Origin: Symbiodinium natans
Lineage: Eukaryota > Sar > Dinophyceae > Suessiales > Symbiodiniaceae
Direction of reading: 5' to 3'
Length of the DNA stretch: 45,000 nt
Assembly: GCA_905221605.1 (NCBI GenBank)
Contig: CAJNDS010002249.1
Span: forward strand, 476,523-521,522
The position numbers and the translations under genes were made by a program. Of the stretch, positions 10,910-22,864 are shown one piece after another (position 1 is the stretch's first letter; each line of letters starts with the position of its first letter). Below the pieces are notes generated by a model that was given only the letters and a program-made list of their open reading frames with translations, was not told where the DNA came from and ran no database searches.

Positions 10910-13900
10910 GTAAGGCCCCATTCGGGCCTGTGAGGCTTAGCAAGGTTTACCCTGCACTTCCACGGGTGTACTCTATAAAGCCTAAACCGTAAACCCCAAA
11001 AACCTAGACCCTAAACCCTAAACCCTAAACCCTAAACCCTAAACCCTAAACCCTAAACCCTAAACCCTAAACCTTAAACCCTAAACCCTAAACCCTAAAC
11101 CCAAACCCTATACTCGCTAATTAGTCACCGGCCCCTGGGAGTACAGGATTTGTGGCTTACGGTTTGAATGGTTTTGGGCTGCGGGCTCTAGGTCTCTCCT
11201 CCACGTCCGACGGTGCCGTGGGTTTTGGGGGGCTTTAGGATTTAGGGTTTAGGGTATCACCAGGCTCACCTAAGATTTGGCTTTAGGGTTGCGCAGAATT
11301 AAACGCTTTCTTCGTCTGCGATAGTCTGCTCTAGGTACCAGTTTTGGTACCAGTTTTCGGGAGTCTGAAATTTGAGACCTGCGCGAAACTCGAAACAACC
11401 AGCCCTGAACCCCTGTACCCCAGACCCTCAACCCTCAAGCCCTCAAGCCCTCAAGCCGCAAGCCCGCTAGCCTCGCTATGAATTACAAATTATGAGCCAT
11501 GGCTCATTTCCCCAGAGTGTCCACTTACGCGTCCTTCTGAAATGGGTTTTTGCCCTGCCTGACCCCATAATACTACTCAAGTTTGCTTTCACAGAAGATT
11601 TTCAAGCCATAATTTATGTAATTACTCGTAGATAGGAGTAGCTGCAAAATTGTCATGCGGCCGTTGTTTTTGGCAAATGCACTTGTTCCCTACCTAGTAT
11701 TTTGATTTTGTTCAGCTGGCAGAAAAGTAGCATCTGTTCGGCACTATGTCCCTAAACCCTAAACCCTAAACCGTAAACCCTAAACCCCTCAACTTCAAGG
11801 CAAAAAGGCTTCCATACAACCTTTCGCGAAAAGTGGACCCTCCGAAGGACCCCCCCAAGACCCTCTCAACGAAGCCCTTGTCTTCTCCAAGCCCCGACAC
11901 CCCTGGCACATCTTTCTTCGGGATTAGGGTTTAGGGTTTAGGGTTTAAGGTTGTGCGGGAGGTGTCGAGCACTTCTCCCACAGGAGCGCGTAACTGGAGG
12001 CCTGGGTAGAGACGCTTCTGGCATTCGGATTTATAGGTCGAGAAACGGGTGTGGGTTCAGGGTTTAGGGTTTATAGGGCTTAGGGTTTAGGGTTTAGGAT
12101 TCAGGGTTTAGGGCAGGATGCCAGAAGTATGAAGAGCAACTGTCAGCCGGTAATGCTTGAAGCATTGCGCAGTCCACTTGTGTGCTGATATCTGCCAGCT
12201 TCCTTATACCTGATTGACGGTTTTCCAGTGGTGTGAGAGCCTTTCTTGTCATAAAGGACAGGTCTACCTGTTTCTTACTCGTTGCATGCAGCCGTACGGG
12301 CCCTCAAAGCGAGGTCATGCCATCATCACCATCACGAACGGCACCACAGTGATCTTGGAGGACGCGCTCAGTTATGAAGTTGGGGATTGAAGGCTCGGCT
12401 GCTTCCCAAAGGACAGGGCCCCCGAAACATGGCAAGCAGCATTCTAATCACCGCCTTCATCATCATCATCATCATCATCAGCATCATCATCAGCATCATC
12501 ATCCATCATCCATCATCCATCATCCATCATCCATCATCCATCATCCATCATCCATCATCCATCATCCATCATCCATCATCCATCATCCATCATCCATCAT
12601 CGTCATCCATTCTCCATCACGGCCACCACCATCAACACCGTCACCAATCAGCAATCACATTGACGCACAGTAGTAGTAGCGTTTCTGTCCGTTTTAAATG
12701 ACTACGGCTATATTGATTACTTGCAACAAAAGCAGCAGCAACTATATTCATCATGAAGTGGTTGTCACCATCAGTATTGCGAGCATGCCTTTTGCGTTCT
12801 TCATACTACTGCCAGGGGGCGGCGTGTTTGACGGCGTGTTGTTTTTTTTCATCTATGTGGACCGCCACCGCCACCGCCACCGCCACCACCACCACCACCA
12901 CCACCACGACTGCGACCTGGTTGGCTCTTCGCCTTTGGAACTCAGGTATCTTTCCCCACATTTTTGATTACACAGGGTAGCTACTTCCCAGTAGATATAC
13001 CCTAGACCCTGACTCTTTGAAGGTCAAGGAATTTGACAGGCAACCCCTAATGGAATCTCTACCCTGTGAACGTTTCATGCGACAGCGACTAGGGTATTGA
13101 AGAGGGTATTGAAGCATCGGGCTGGAAAAGAAAGGCCCTGCTTCCCTGCCATGGCACTCTACCCCTAAACCCTAAACCCTAAAAACCCTAAACCCTAAAG
13201 CCCGGAAATCCCTGAAGCATGACTCGGAAGATCCAATTGATTTTCGGGGTTTCGAGTTTAGGGTTGAGGGTTTTAATGTTGTTCTGGCTGGTTCTTTGTA
13301 GAGAATGAGGGAATGAGGTACCCTATATATATATATATTTATATTTATATTTATATAACCCCTTAAAGGATATATGTAGGGCCCTAATTCCCTCATTCCC
13401 TACTAAGAACCAGCGGGTTCTGATGTCATCTCGTGCCAACCTGAACTTTGCCCCTTTTGGGTGCCATGGATGAAAGGACCCGCACACGACGGCGGCCGAT
13501 GACTACCTGCGCCCGTCAGCCAAGCCAACCTAAGGGCCCTATGGCCCTAAACCCATCTGGCTTGTTTAGGGCGAACCACCCTAAACCCTAAAAATCCTAG
13601 ACCCTAAACCCTTCTCAACCCATAGGCCCTAACCCCCAACCGTAAAACATGTAAGTCCTATACTTAACACGCCGGAACCCTGAACCTTAGGGATTATAAG
13701 TATCTCCAACGCTCTTACAGGTTCAGCTTAAAGCCACAATTCCACAAACCCGAAACCCCAGCCACTAGAAAACACAAGTTCAGTATGTACCTCTTCCATC
13801 TTCTTGTTTTTTCCTCGTGTGAGACCTGGTGGTGGTAACCGCGCCCATAGCATGAGGCATAGTAATCTATTACAACTGGCGAACAAGGAGAGACCTTTGC

Positions 13901-16900
13901 GTATCATCCAGGAACTTGGAGCCCTAAATCGTATTGTTGTTACTGCCTCAAATACACTGAAAAAAAACCCAAGCACCTCACACGTACCACACCCGGAGTG
14001 CCCTCAACACCTTACAAAGCCTCAACTTGTAAACCCGAAGTTCCTTAGAACGCATAAAGCCGAAACACTTCGGGAATGGATCCCTCACGGCTGAAGCGAT
14101 CGAACATGCCAGGGTGGAGACCGCCGAAGAATTCGACGAACAAGGGACCCTCCGTCGACGCCACACAGTGAACGATATCAAGAGGGCCGGAAATGAGCGT
14201 CACCAAGGAAGCGGTGAGTGCGGACGAGATCATGGAGTTGAATGACTCCTTTGATGAATTGATCGCTGCAGCCGAAGAATCACTGGAGCCTTCTGAAGCC
14301 TAGAACCTGAACCCTGGAGGCGAAGCCCTGAATTCTAAACCCCAAACCCTAAACCCCAAAGCCCAGACCCTAAGCCATAAAGCCGCAAACCCCAAACCCC
14401 TCAAAAAAAAACAAAAACAACCTAAACCCTAAACCCTAAACCCTATATAAAACCTAAAGGCCTGAACAAGTCCAAAGAGCGGCGGTACCACTTCGACCAG
14501 GTTGGGGATGCAAGTGTTTTCGGGCTTCTAAGGAAGTTTAGGGTTTGGGGTTTAGGGTTTAGGGTTTAGGTTTTTTTTGTTTTTTTTTAGGGTTTGGGGT
14601 TTATTTGTTGTTTTTAGGGTTTAGGGTTTAGGGTTTAGGGTTTAGGGCTTCAGGGATGCAAGGGCTTCAGGGCGCCTAAGGGAGTTTCGGGTTTAGGATT
14701 TTGGGCTTCAGGGATGCAAGGGTTTTTGGGGCGTGTGAGGGAGTTTCTGGTTTTGGGTTCAGGCTTCAGGGCGTCTAAGGAGTTTCGGGTGTAGGGTTTG
14801 GGGTTTAGGAATTTGGGCTTCAGGGATGCAAGGGTTTTGGGGGCGTGTGAGGGAGTTTCTGGTTTTGGGTTTAGGGCTCAGTATGCAGGGCTGCAGTGAT
14901 GCAAGGGTTTCAGGGCGTCTAAGGAGTTTCGGGTGTAGGGTTTGGGGTTTAGGAATTTGGGCTTCAGGGATGCAAGGGTGTTTGGGGCGTCTGATGGAGT
15001 TTATCGTTTAGGGCTTCAGGGACGCAAGGGGCAAGGGTTTTTGGGGGCGTCTAAGGCAAGGGAGTTTAGGGGTTGCGGTTTAGGGCTTCGGGTTTAGGGC
15101 TTCAGGGGTCCTCTGTGTTTTTTTTTTTTTGTGGGGGGGGGGGGGGGGGGGGGGGGGGAGTTCTTAGTTTGTTTGAGGGATGTCGTTTGTCAATATAAAC
15201 ATTTCTTTCGTCATTATTCATTTGCTTGTTGGGTTTGTAGAAGGTTGTTGAGTGGTTCGACTGTTTCAGGGTTTTTGTTGGTTTGCTTTGGTTCATTGTG
15301 TTTTAGGGTGTTGACTTTTCTTGGGGGTTTGGGGGTTTCGGGTTTGGGGGGTTTGAGGCATTGGGTTTGGGGTTTTGGGGTTTTGGGGTGTTCGGTGTTC
15401 GTTGTTTGTTCAGGGGTTTGCGGTGTTTTGTTTTGCTTGTTTAGGGTTTAGGTGTTAGGGGTTCATGCTTTCGGGGTCATTTGGGCTTCATTTCGCTTTT
15501 GGGGCTTCGTTTGCTTTAGAGTTTAGAGCTTAGAGGTTTCGGAGGTTGGGAGTCTTCGGGTTTAGGGCTTCGGGTTTAGGCTTCAGGCATTTGGGGTTTA
15601 CAAGTAGGGAATCGGTTTCCTGGTTGTCTTGGAAAATCAGGGCTCAGGGGTCCAAGGGTTTGGCGGCCCTTGGGAAAACGTGTGCATTTGCCACTTGTTG
15701 TGTTTAGCGCCTGGGGGGCGGGGGTGGTTGGGGGGTGGGGGGGGGGGGGGGGGGGCGGGGCTCGGGCGGGTGTTCGGGTTTGGGGCTCGGCCCTTAATCT
15801 ATAAGCTTCTCAGCTTAATCATTGAGGTACACCTCGCCGTCTAGGGTCTTGAGTCTAGGGTCTGGACCCAGTTCGCGGGATAAAGAGTCCTTAATCTTTT
15901 TTTGGGCGGGAGTTTAGGGTTCAGGTTTTGACGGGGGCAGGGGGGGGGGGGGAGGGGGGTCGTATATTCGGCAGGACAAAGTTCGTCACACCGCAACCAT
16001 TAGACTACTCAGGTTTTAAGGGCACCTAAGGACTTACACGACTGTCTCGTTTACCATCCTTACATAGTCAGAATACACACTTCGCAAGTTTGCTAGCTAA
16101 GTAGCCGCCCCTTTGTCTGTACTTCTGGAAACCCTTGCGTCTGGCACCCCGAAAACCTAAACCTTAAACCCCAAACCCCTAAACCCCATGCCCAACCATC
16201 AGGCTTGCGATGAGACGGCCCAGAATCTGCAGGTGAGGGCCTCATGGGGCTGAGGGCTTCGGGGTCCCCCCCTATGATCCGTTCAGTGCACTCTAGGGCT
16301 AAGGGTAGTTTCATGGTCCCTTGATGTGGCCCCTTACCTCGTTTCAAGGGTTCGGAAATATGGGTCCTTGGGTTGTATAGGGAGCAGGATATATGGGCCA
16401 GCATGGGCAAGAGCCCCCTAGGCCCTAAGCCCTAAGCCCTAAACCCTAAACCAGACGAGCAGTGGGTGCAGCTCACGCCGAAGCAGTACCGCCGATCTAG
16501 CAGGCCATGGACAGAATCCATGACCCTAAACCCTAAACCCTAAACCCTAAACCCTAAACCCTAAACCCTAAACCCTAAGGCTCCCGAAGTTGCCTCGGTT
16601 GCTGGAGACAGGGTCGTCTGCAAGAACACAGCGTATGGGCACAAAACTACTTCGAGTGCCATGATGGACATCTCCGAGAGTTTAGGGTTTAGGGTTTAGG
16701 GTTTAGGGTTTAGGGTTTAGGGTTTAGGGTTTAAGGGCCCCGCGAAAGTGAAGTGTTTGCACACAGGCTTGTCCCTTCTCAAGCATGAAGGGAACCTGAG
16801 CATGCCAGGCATGAGCAAGCCCGACCAGGCTGAGGGAGCGTGGGACGTTTGGCAATGGCTCATTCGGCCATTGCTCTGCTGTGGCTTCCGTACTGGAGGC

Positions 16901-19900
16901 TGATCGTGGACCCGCGTCATGACACTTGTCATGTGGCCTTGAAGGGAACCTGAAATTCATGCCACGTGCTGCCAGCAAAGCTGCAGAAGCGGTTCCGTGC
17001 AAAGCAGCCACTGCAAGAGCACCAATAGAAAAAACATGAGCTTTCCGAGCCGTTAGACCCATATTGGGGGCTTAGGGTTTAGGCCCTTTTAAGGGTCCAT
17101 AGAGGGGCCATGAAGCTGCCCTAAGACTCGGGGGGGGGGGGGGGGGGGAACCTTTTAGGGTTTAGGCGGTTTAGGGTTTAGAGTTCACGTCTTGAAGCCC
17201 CAAGTCCGTGAGACTCACTAGGGTTGGTTCAAGGGGCAGTCAGCTAGATCCCTAAGCCAGACTGGGAGGTTCATGGGTGCTATAAGTGGAGTTTTAAGTC
17301 AGGGGTAACTATAGCTAGGACTGGTTATAAACGATTTGGGGTACTTATAGCCTTACTTCTATCTACCCATGAACCTTCAAGTATAATTCCTGAACCCTAC
17401 AACCTTGCACCCAAATCCCCTAAACCTTTCACCCTGAGGCACGATGATTCCTGAGCCCGAAGACCTTGAACTTAAATCCCTGAACCCTAAGCCCTAGAAA
17501 CCCTACAAGCCCTAAACCCTAAACCCCATGCCCGAACTTTCAGGTGAAAGTTTGCCCGACCATCTGAAGCTGTAGGAATGCAGGCTTAAGGGCCCAGGCT
17601 ACGTGATGGCATCCTTGTGCCCTCTTGGCAGATTTGTGGAGGAACCTTGGTGCCTAAGTTTCAGCCCTATAAGCCCTAAACCCAAAAAACCCCCCCGCCT
17701 CCCCCCACCATCTAACCCTGACTTTGAGCACTCTAACCAGTTGAGTGCTTCCAGTCCACAACCTGCACCAAAAACCCTAAACTCCCCAGCCCAGGTCTAG
17801 AAACACTAAACCCCAAACCCCAGACCCTGAACCCTAGACCCTAAACCCTAAACCCTAAACCCCAAAACTTTCTCCCTGCTCAGGTCTATGAGTGCACCAC
17901 CCGCTTCTTGATTCCCAGTGCTGGGACCACAGCGTATGCTTGCCTTGTTGTTAACGGCCCCTAAACCCCAAACCCTAAACCCTAAACCCCAAACCCCAAA
18001 CCCCAAACCCCAAACCCTAAACCCTAAACCCCAAACCCTAAACCCTAAACCTTAAACCCTAAACCCTAAACCCTAAACCCTAAACCAACCCTAAACCCTA
18101 AACCCTAACAACCCGACATGATGGGGCTTGGGAGCTTCAGGGATATGCTTCATGGTCCTTCGAAGCTGCGACACTAAACCTCTTGGTGGGGGTGGGGTCC
18201 TGGAGTCTGGGTTTAGGGTGTAGGGTTTAGGGTTTAGGGTTTAGGGTTTAGGGTGGCAAAGCCTTACCCAGCAAGACATCCTGCTTCTCGCCTGCAGTGA
18301 TCGCTGCCTTGCGGTACGGGGCACTTGCTGATATCTTTGCGCAGGGCCACATCACAGGGCAACAGCAAGATCAAGGGGCTACGCAACCACAAGAGACCAT
18401 GGCCCCCCTAGCCTTACAAAGGGACCACGCAACTACCCCTAATCCCTAAACCCTAAACCCTAAACCGCATCCTCAGAACTGCAGGGTTCTGCATTACGTA
18501 GAGCTTTGGGACTTGGCAGCGGTTTCTCACATTAGCGTCTACTTGCTGGGGCTGAGAGTCCAGGGGTCCACGGGTTAAGTGCGGTGGCATCTTGTCGCAA
18601 GTGTTGAGGGCGATAGACCGCCATCAGCAAGCGTTATGAAAGCTTACTTCAACCCTAAACCCTAAACCCTAAACCCTAAACCCCTAAACCCTGCTGGAAG
18701 TCTATATGGACAAAAGCCTGAAATCCAAACTCCTGAGCCCGAAGCCCCTCCGAGTCCTAGAAGCCTCCCAGGTCATACAGGGCTTCAACGCCACCGTCTT
18801 CGCCTACGGCGCCACCAGCGCTGGCAAGACCCACACGATGCTGGGCTTCGCGGTTTGGCAATTACAGGTTTTTCAGGCGGCGTCGGGTTTGAGGAGAGCC
18901 TAAACCCTATAGACCCGAAAACCTACATATGCCCTATACTCTTTAAGGGGTAGTTGGATCTCTGGCAACTCCTAACTCCAACCCGGCACACCTGAATTGC
19001 TCCGAAGCCCTGAATTCCTCAACCATCAGCAGTTTAGAGTTTCGAGTTTGGGGTTTAGGGTTTCAAGTTTAGGGTTTAGGGTTTCGGGCCTTCAGGGTTC
19101 AGGGTTTTGGGTGTAGGGTTCAGGGTTGCAGCTTCGGGTTCAGAACTTGAGTTTGGGGATTAGGTTCTGGGATCTACTTGGAGGTTCATGGATAGTTATA
19201 AGTGGGGTTATCCGCAAGGTAACTATACCTAGAACTAGTTATAACCTTACTTAGGGCAGTTATAACCCTACTTCTAACGACCCATGAACCTCGAAGTAGG
19301 GTTTAGGGCTTCAAGCTTGAGGCTACCCAGGCGAGCCGGGCATTATGCTGCTCACACTGCGCGACCTCTTCAGCGAGGCCGGTTTGGGAAGGGGGTAGGA
19401 TTTGGGGTTTAGGGTTTTGGGTTTGGGGTTTAGGATTTAGGGACTTTAGGGTTTAGGGGTGGGGGGAATGGGCTTAGGGCATTTGGGGCTTGGGGGCGTT
19501 CAGGGCGTCGTCTTCCGGTGCTTGTGGGGGTCTGGATTTCGAGCAAGGAGTACAGAGGCATACCCTATAATCACTATAAACCCCATGGAGCCTAAGAACC
19601 CTATTAAAACCCTGTAAACCCTAAACCCTAAAAACCCGAACCCTGGATCCTCAACTCTCAAAACCTGATCCCTAAACCCTCAACTCTAAAAACCTGAACC
19701 CCAGGGTTCTTGAGCCTTTGAGGGCAATGCCAGGTCGCCAACCAGAAGAGCAACAACCACTTCGAGTCCCTGGGCTCTAAGCCTAGGCCGCCAGACGAGG
19801 GTAAGGCATGACAAGGGTCGTTTGGAGTTCCGGGTTTAGGGTTTTGGGGTTTAGGGTTAGGTTTTCAGGGTTTAGGGTTTCTGGTTTAGCGTTTCGGCTT

Positions 19901-22818
19901 CATGATAAGCATTTCGGGGGTTTGCGCAACACTGGGAATGCATGGTTAGAAGCCTTCTCTAGTCTAAGCCCCTTACATATGAAGTATCCCTGAACCCTAA
20001 ACCCCAAACCCGGATCCAGGGACCCATCTTGGGTTCAGGGAATACTCGGGCCCCATTGGGGCTCCGTCTCTGCCATATTGTGGAAGGTATACGGGAGATT
20101 GCTGGTTTCTGGTTTCCAAAACAAGCACTAGGGTCTAGGGTTTAGGTTTTAGGGTTTAGGTTTTAGTGCAGTCCGTGGGAGATTGTGCATGAACCCCAAA
20201 AACACAAGGAAAGACAGTCTTTTCTTGTGTTTTTGGGGTTCATATTTCAGAATATTCTTCAGAGAGTTTTAGGGCATCCTAGTAAATCCCTTGGGACAAC
20301 AAGGCCCCATACATGAACAGCACTTTCAATATTTTGGGCACTCGTGTAATATAGGGGTCGGAATTATGACTTGTCAAGTTCCCTTATGGCCCCTTTGTAA
20401 TTATACTACAATAACTCCCAAAGCCCTGTTCTAAGTATTCAGGCCCTTAAAGTAGTCCTAAACCCTAAACTCCAGACTCTTAACCCTGTTCTAATTATTA
20501 AGGCCCCTATCGTAGTATCTGATGCAGCCGGAAAAGGTCCTTCGTGTCAGGCTCGGCGTGCGGGTTCAGAGTCGGGCGCAGCCGTTGAGGGTTTAAGGTG
20601 TAGGGTCTGATGCCCTAAACCCTAAACCCTAAACCCCAAACCCCAAACCCTAAACCCTAAACCCTAAACCCTAAACCCTAAACCCTAAACCCTAAACCCA
20701 CTTCGAAGTGCGCTCCCTGCATGCTGGCCCTCCATCCGAAACACTAAGCCATGCCCGCCTGGCCACTCTTCCCACACCACCCCACGCCCTTGCAGAGATG
20801 TCCTGATGTTAAACGCTGCTCCCGAAACGCCCGAAACCCTTTAAGCCCTGCACCCGAACTAAAACCTAAAACTTTAATCAGCCTAAGCCCTAAACCCTAA
20901 GGCCCAGACCGTTTAAACCCACCCCAAGCCCTCAACTCCGACTTAGAGAGCAGAAAACACCTGGGCTTGCCAAGGATCAAGTGTTCCTTCCTGGAGGTCT
21001 ACAATGAGAATGCTTCTTGGCTTGCAGGTTCGTATTTAGGGTGTAGGCTGTGCCACATGTCGGGGTTGATTACGTCTCAGGTCCCAGTTATCAGGCGTCG
21101 CCATGGGCAGCGGCGGGAGTTCCAGCGGTCGGCGTGGTTCAGGGAGGGGTTTAAGGTTCAGAGTGCAGGCGAGCGTTGAAAAGGACATCAGAAGCTGAAT
21201 GCTTGGGTACCTGCTTCAAGGTTCATGGCTATAAGTACGCTACCCCTGAACGTCCAAGTAGTTGTGCTGCTGCGTGACTTGGAGATGATGTTTATGACGC
21301 CCGCATGCCTACATTGGATCTGCCCCGCACGCGTCCTGAAACTTCCGAGGCCATAGCCAAAACCCTAAACTCTAAACCCTACACCTAAACCCTGAGGCCT
21401 GAGCCCTGAGCCCTGAACCTTCCAAGTTTCGGGGTGGAGGTTTTCAGTTCGAATTCAACTTTACCCAGGCCTGTCCAAGTTGGAGCACCCATCTGAACGC
21501 CAGACACACCGTGGGAACCAAACACTGCATTTCGGAGTTGAGCTCGGGGTTTAGGGCTTGCGCGTTTGGTCTAGGGTTTAAGGTCCAGGGTTTGGGGTTT
21601 AGGGAAAATAGGGTTAGGTGCTTCACTGCACCTTGACATTCTTTTGGATATGTGTGGGCCCGGGGTTAGGTCCAACGGTTTTTGATTTGGCTCGTTTATA
21701 GCATCTTTGTGACATCAATCGCCTGATGCCTTATCTTTGTCTATATCTTTGTCCGCATCTATAGCAACATCTGTATCTCTCTCTATAAATATATATATGT
21801 ATATATATATATATATGTTAGTTTTGGGTTTAGGGGTACCCTGGTACCCTACACTTTTAAAGAACATGCTGAAATTGAGAGCCCATGCTTTGCCCAGCGG
21901 GTCCACTTGCAACATGATGCCGGAGCTAGGGTACCAAAAGTCATGCTTTGTCGGGCTATGGGGGGGTACCTATTTCTATGAGAGCAGTATGTGCAGACCC
22001 TCTGTTGTTTTGAAAACCCTAAACCCGAAACCCAAAACGCTAAACCCTAAACCCTAAACCCTTAACCCTAACCGCTAAACCCTAAACCCTAAACCCCTAA
22101 ACCCTAAAACCTAAACCCTGAACCCCGACGGCCCGACGAAGGTCCGGGACCTCTTGCGCCCGGATGGGGACTTCCTGGACATCCGTGAGGACCTGGCCAT
22201 CCTTCAGTGTGTAGAGTTGTCGGATTGTAGGCTCTAGGGTATTTAGGGTTGAGGGGTTTGAGGCTTTAGGGTATTGAGGGCTGTAGGGTATTTGGGGTAC
22301 TTAGGGTTTAGGGATGTGACGTGTTAGGTTGAGGGTTTCGGGTTTTGGGGTTTTAGGGTCTTTAAGGCTTAGTGATTTGAGGTTTTCGGTTTAGGGTTTA
22401 GGGTGTTGAGACGTCTAGGGTATCTAGGGTTTAGGGATTTGAGGCTTCAGGGTATGTAGGGGAGGCTTCTAGGATTTATAGGGTTTAGGGTTATGGCAAG
22501 GATGTTGAATAGTTTGGGGTTTCATGGTCCCTTAGTATGGGCCCTTGGGAGGGGGACCCTTTAATACCCCTCATATTTCTTCCCTAGACAGCCCATGGGC
22601 CCATACTTCAGAACCCTTTAAACCATATTCAGGGCCCAGATTTCTGTACAGGAGCTACCACGCTCTTCGACTGTAGAGACAGGGTGTAAACCCTAAACCC
22701 TTCATCTTAAACCTTAAGGCTTGTAAGCCCTAAACCCTAAGCTTACCTTCCTTGGTGTATGTGTTACTTACTCCGTGGCTTGACTTCGGACATCTGGCTT
22801 TTTCTGGCGAATGGTGGT

Positions 22819-22864
<46 letters not shown>

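Larger units (their letters stand above)
14501..17883. other. Large kinesin intron or introns, telomere-like tracts and G-rich repeats
   Basis: Opens with TTTAGGG tracts (14536-14660) and closes with CCCTAAA/CCCCAAA (17800-17868). Between are a tandem repeat at 14646-15060, poly-G runs (15132-15160, 15736-15757, 15941-15953, 17131-17148), C-rich tracts at 16430-16452 and 16523-16580, a G-rich tract at 16681-16735, foldback pieces (16310-16420, 17264-17382) and a minus-strand frame at 16724-17062. One missing kinesin exon should be inside. A possible exon-like GACGAGCAGTGG segment at 16454-16503 did not fit the kinesin order. Confidence 0.7.

Noticed and set aside
11191-11215. VSPPRPT segment as the missing VRVRP exon
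   Set aside because: Junctions fit (CTAG|GTC, ACG|GTGCCG) but the highly conserved VRVRP motif is not matched.
12374-12701. His-rich and Ile-rich proteins
   Set aside because: Translations of CAT microsatellite DNA inside an intron.
16454-16503. DEQWVQLTPKQYRRSS segment as a kinesin exon
   Set aside because: It lies after RRYHFDQ and before VYECTT, where such sequence is not expected, and it does not start with G after AG.
18706-18903. Whole 65-codon frame around the P-loop as a gene with start at 18706
   Set aside because: Only 18772-18844 aligns to kinesins; both flanks are intron with fitting splice junctions.
20700-20802. Open frame starting HFEVRS as an alternative to the HFE-IKCSFLE exon pair
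   Set aside because: It resembles the kinesin only over three residues and then diverges; the chosen exons fit phase and motif.
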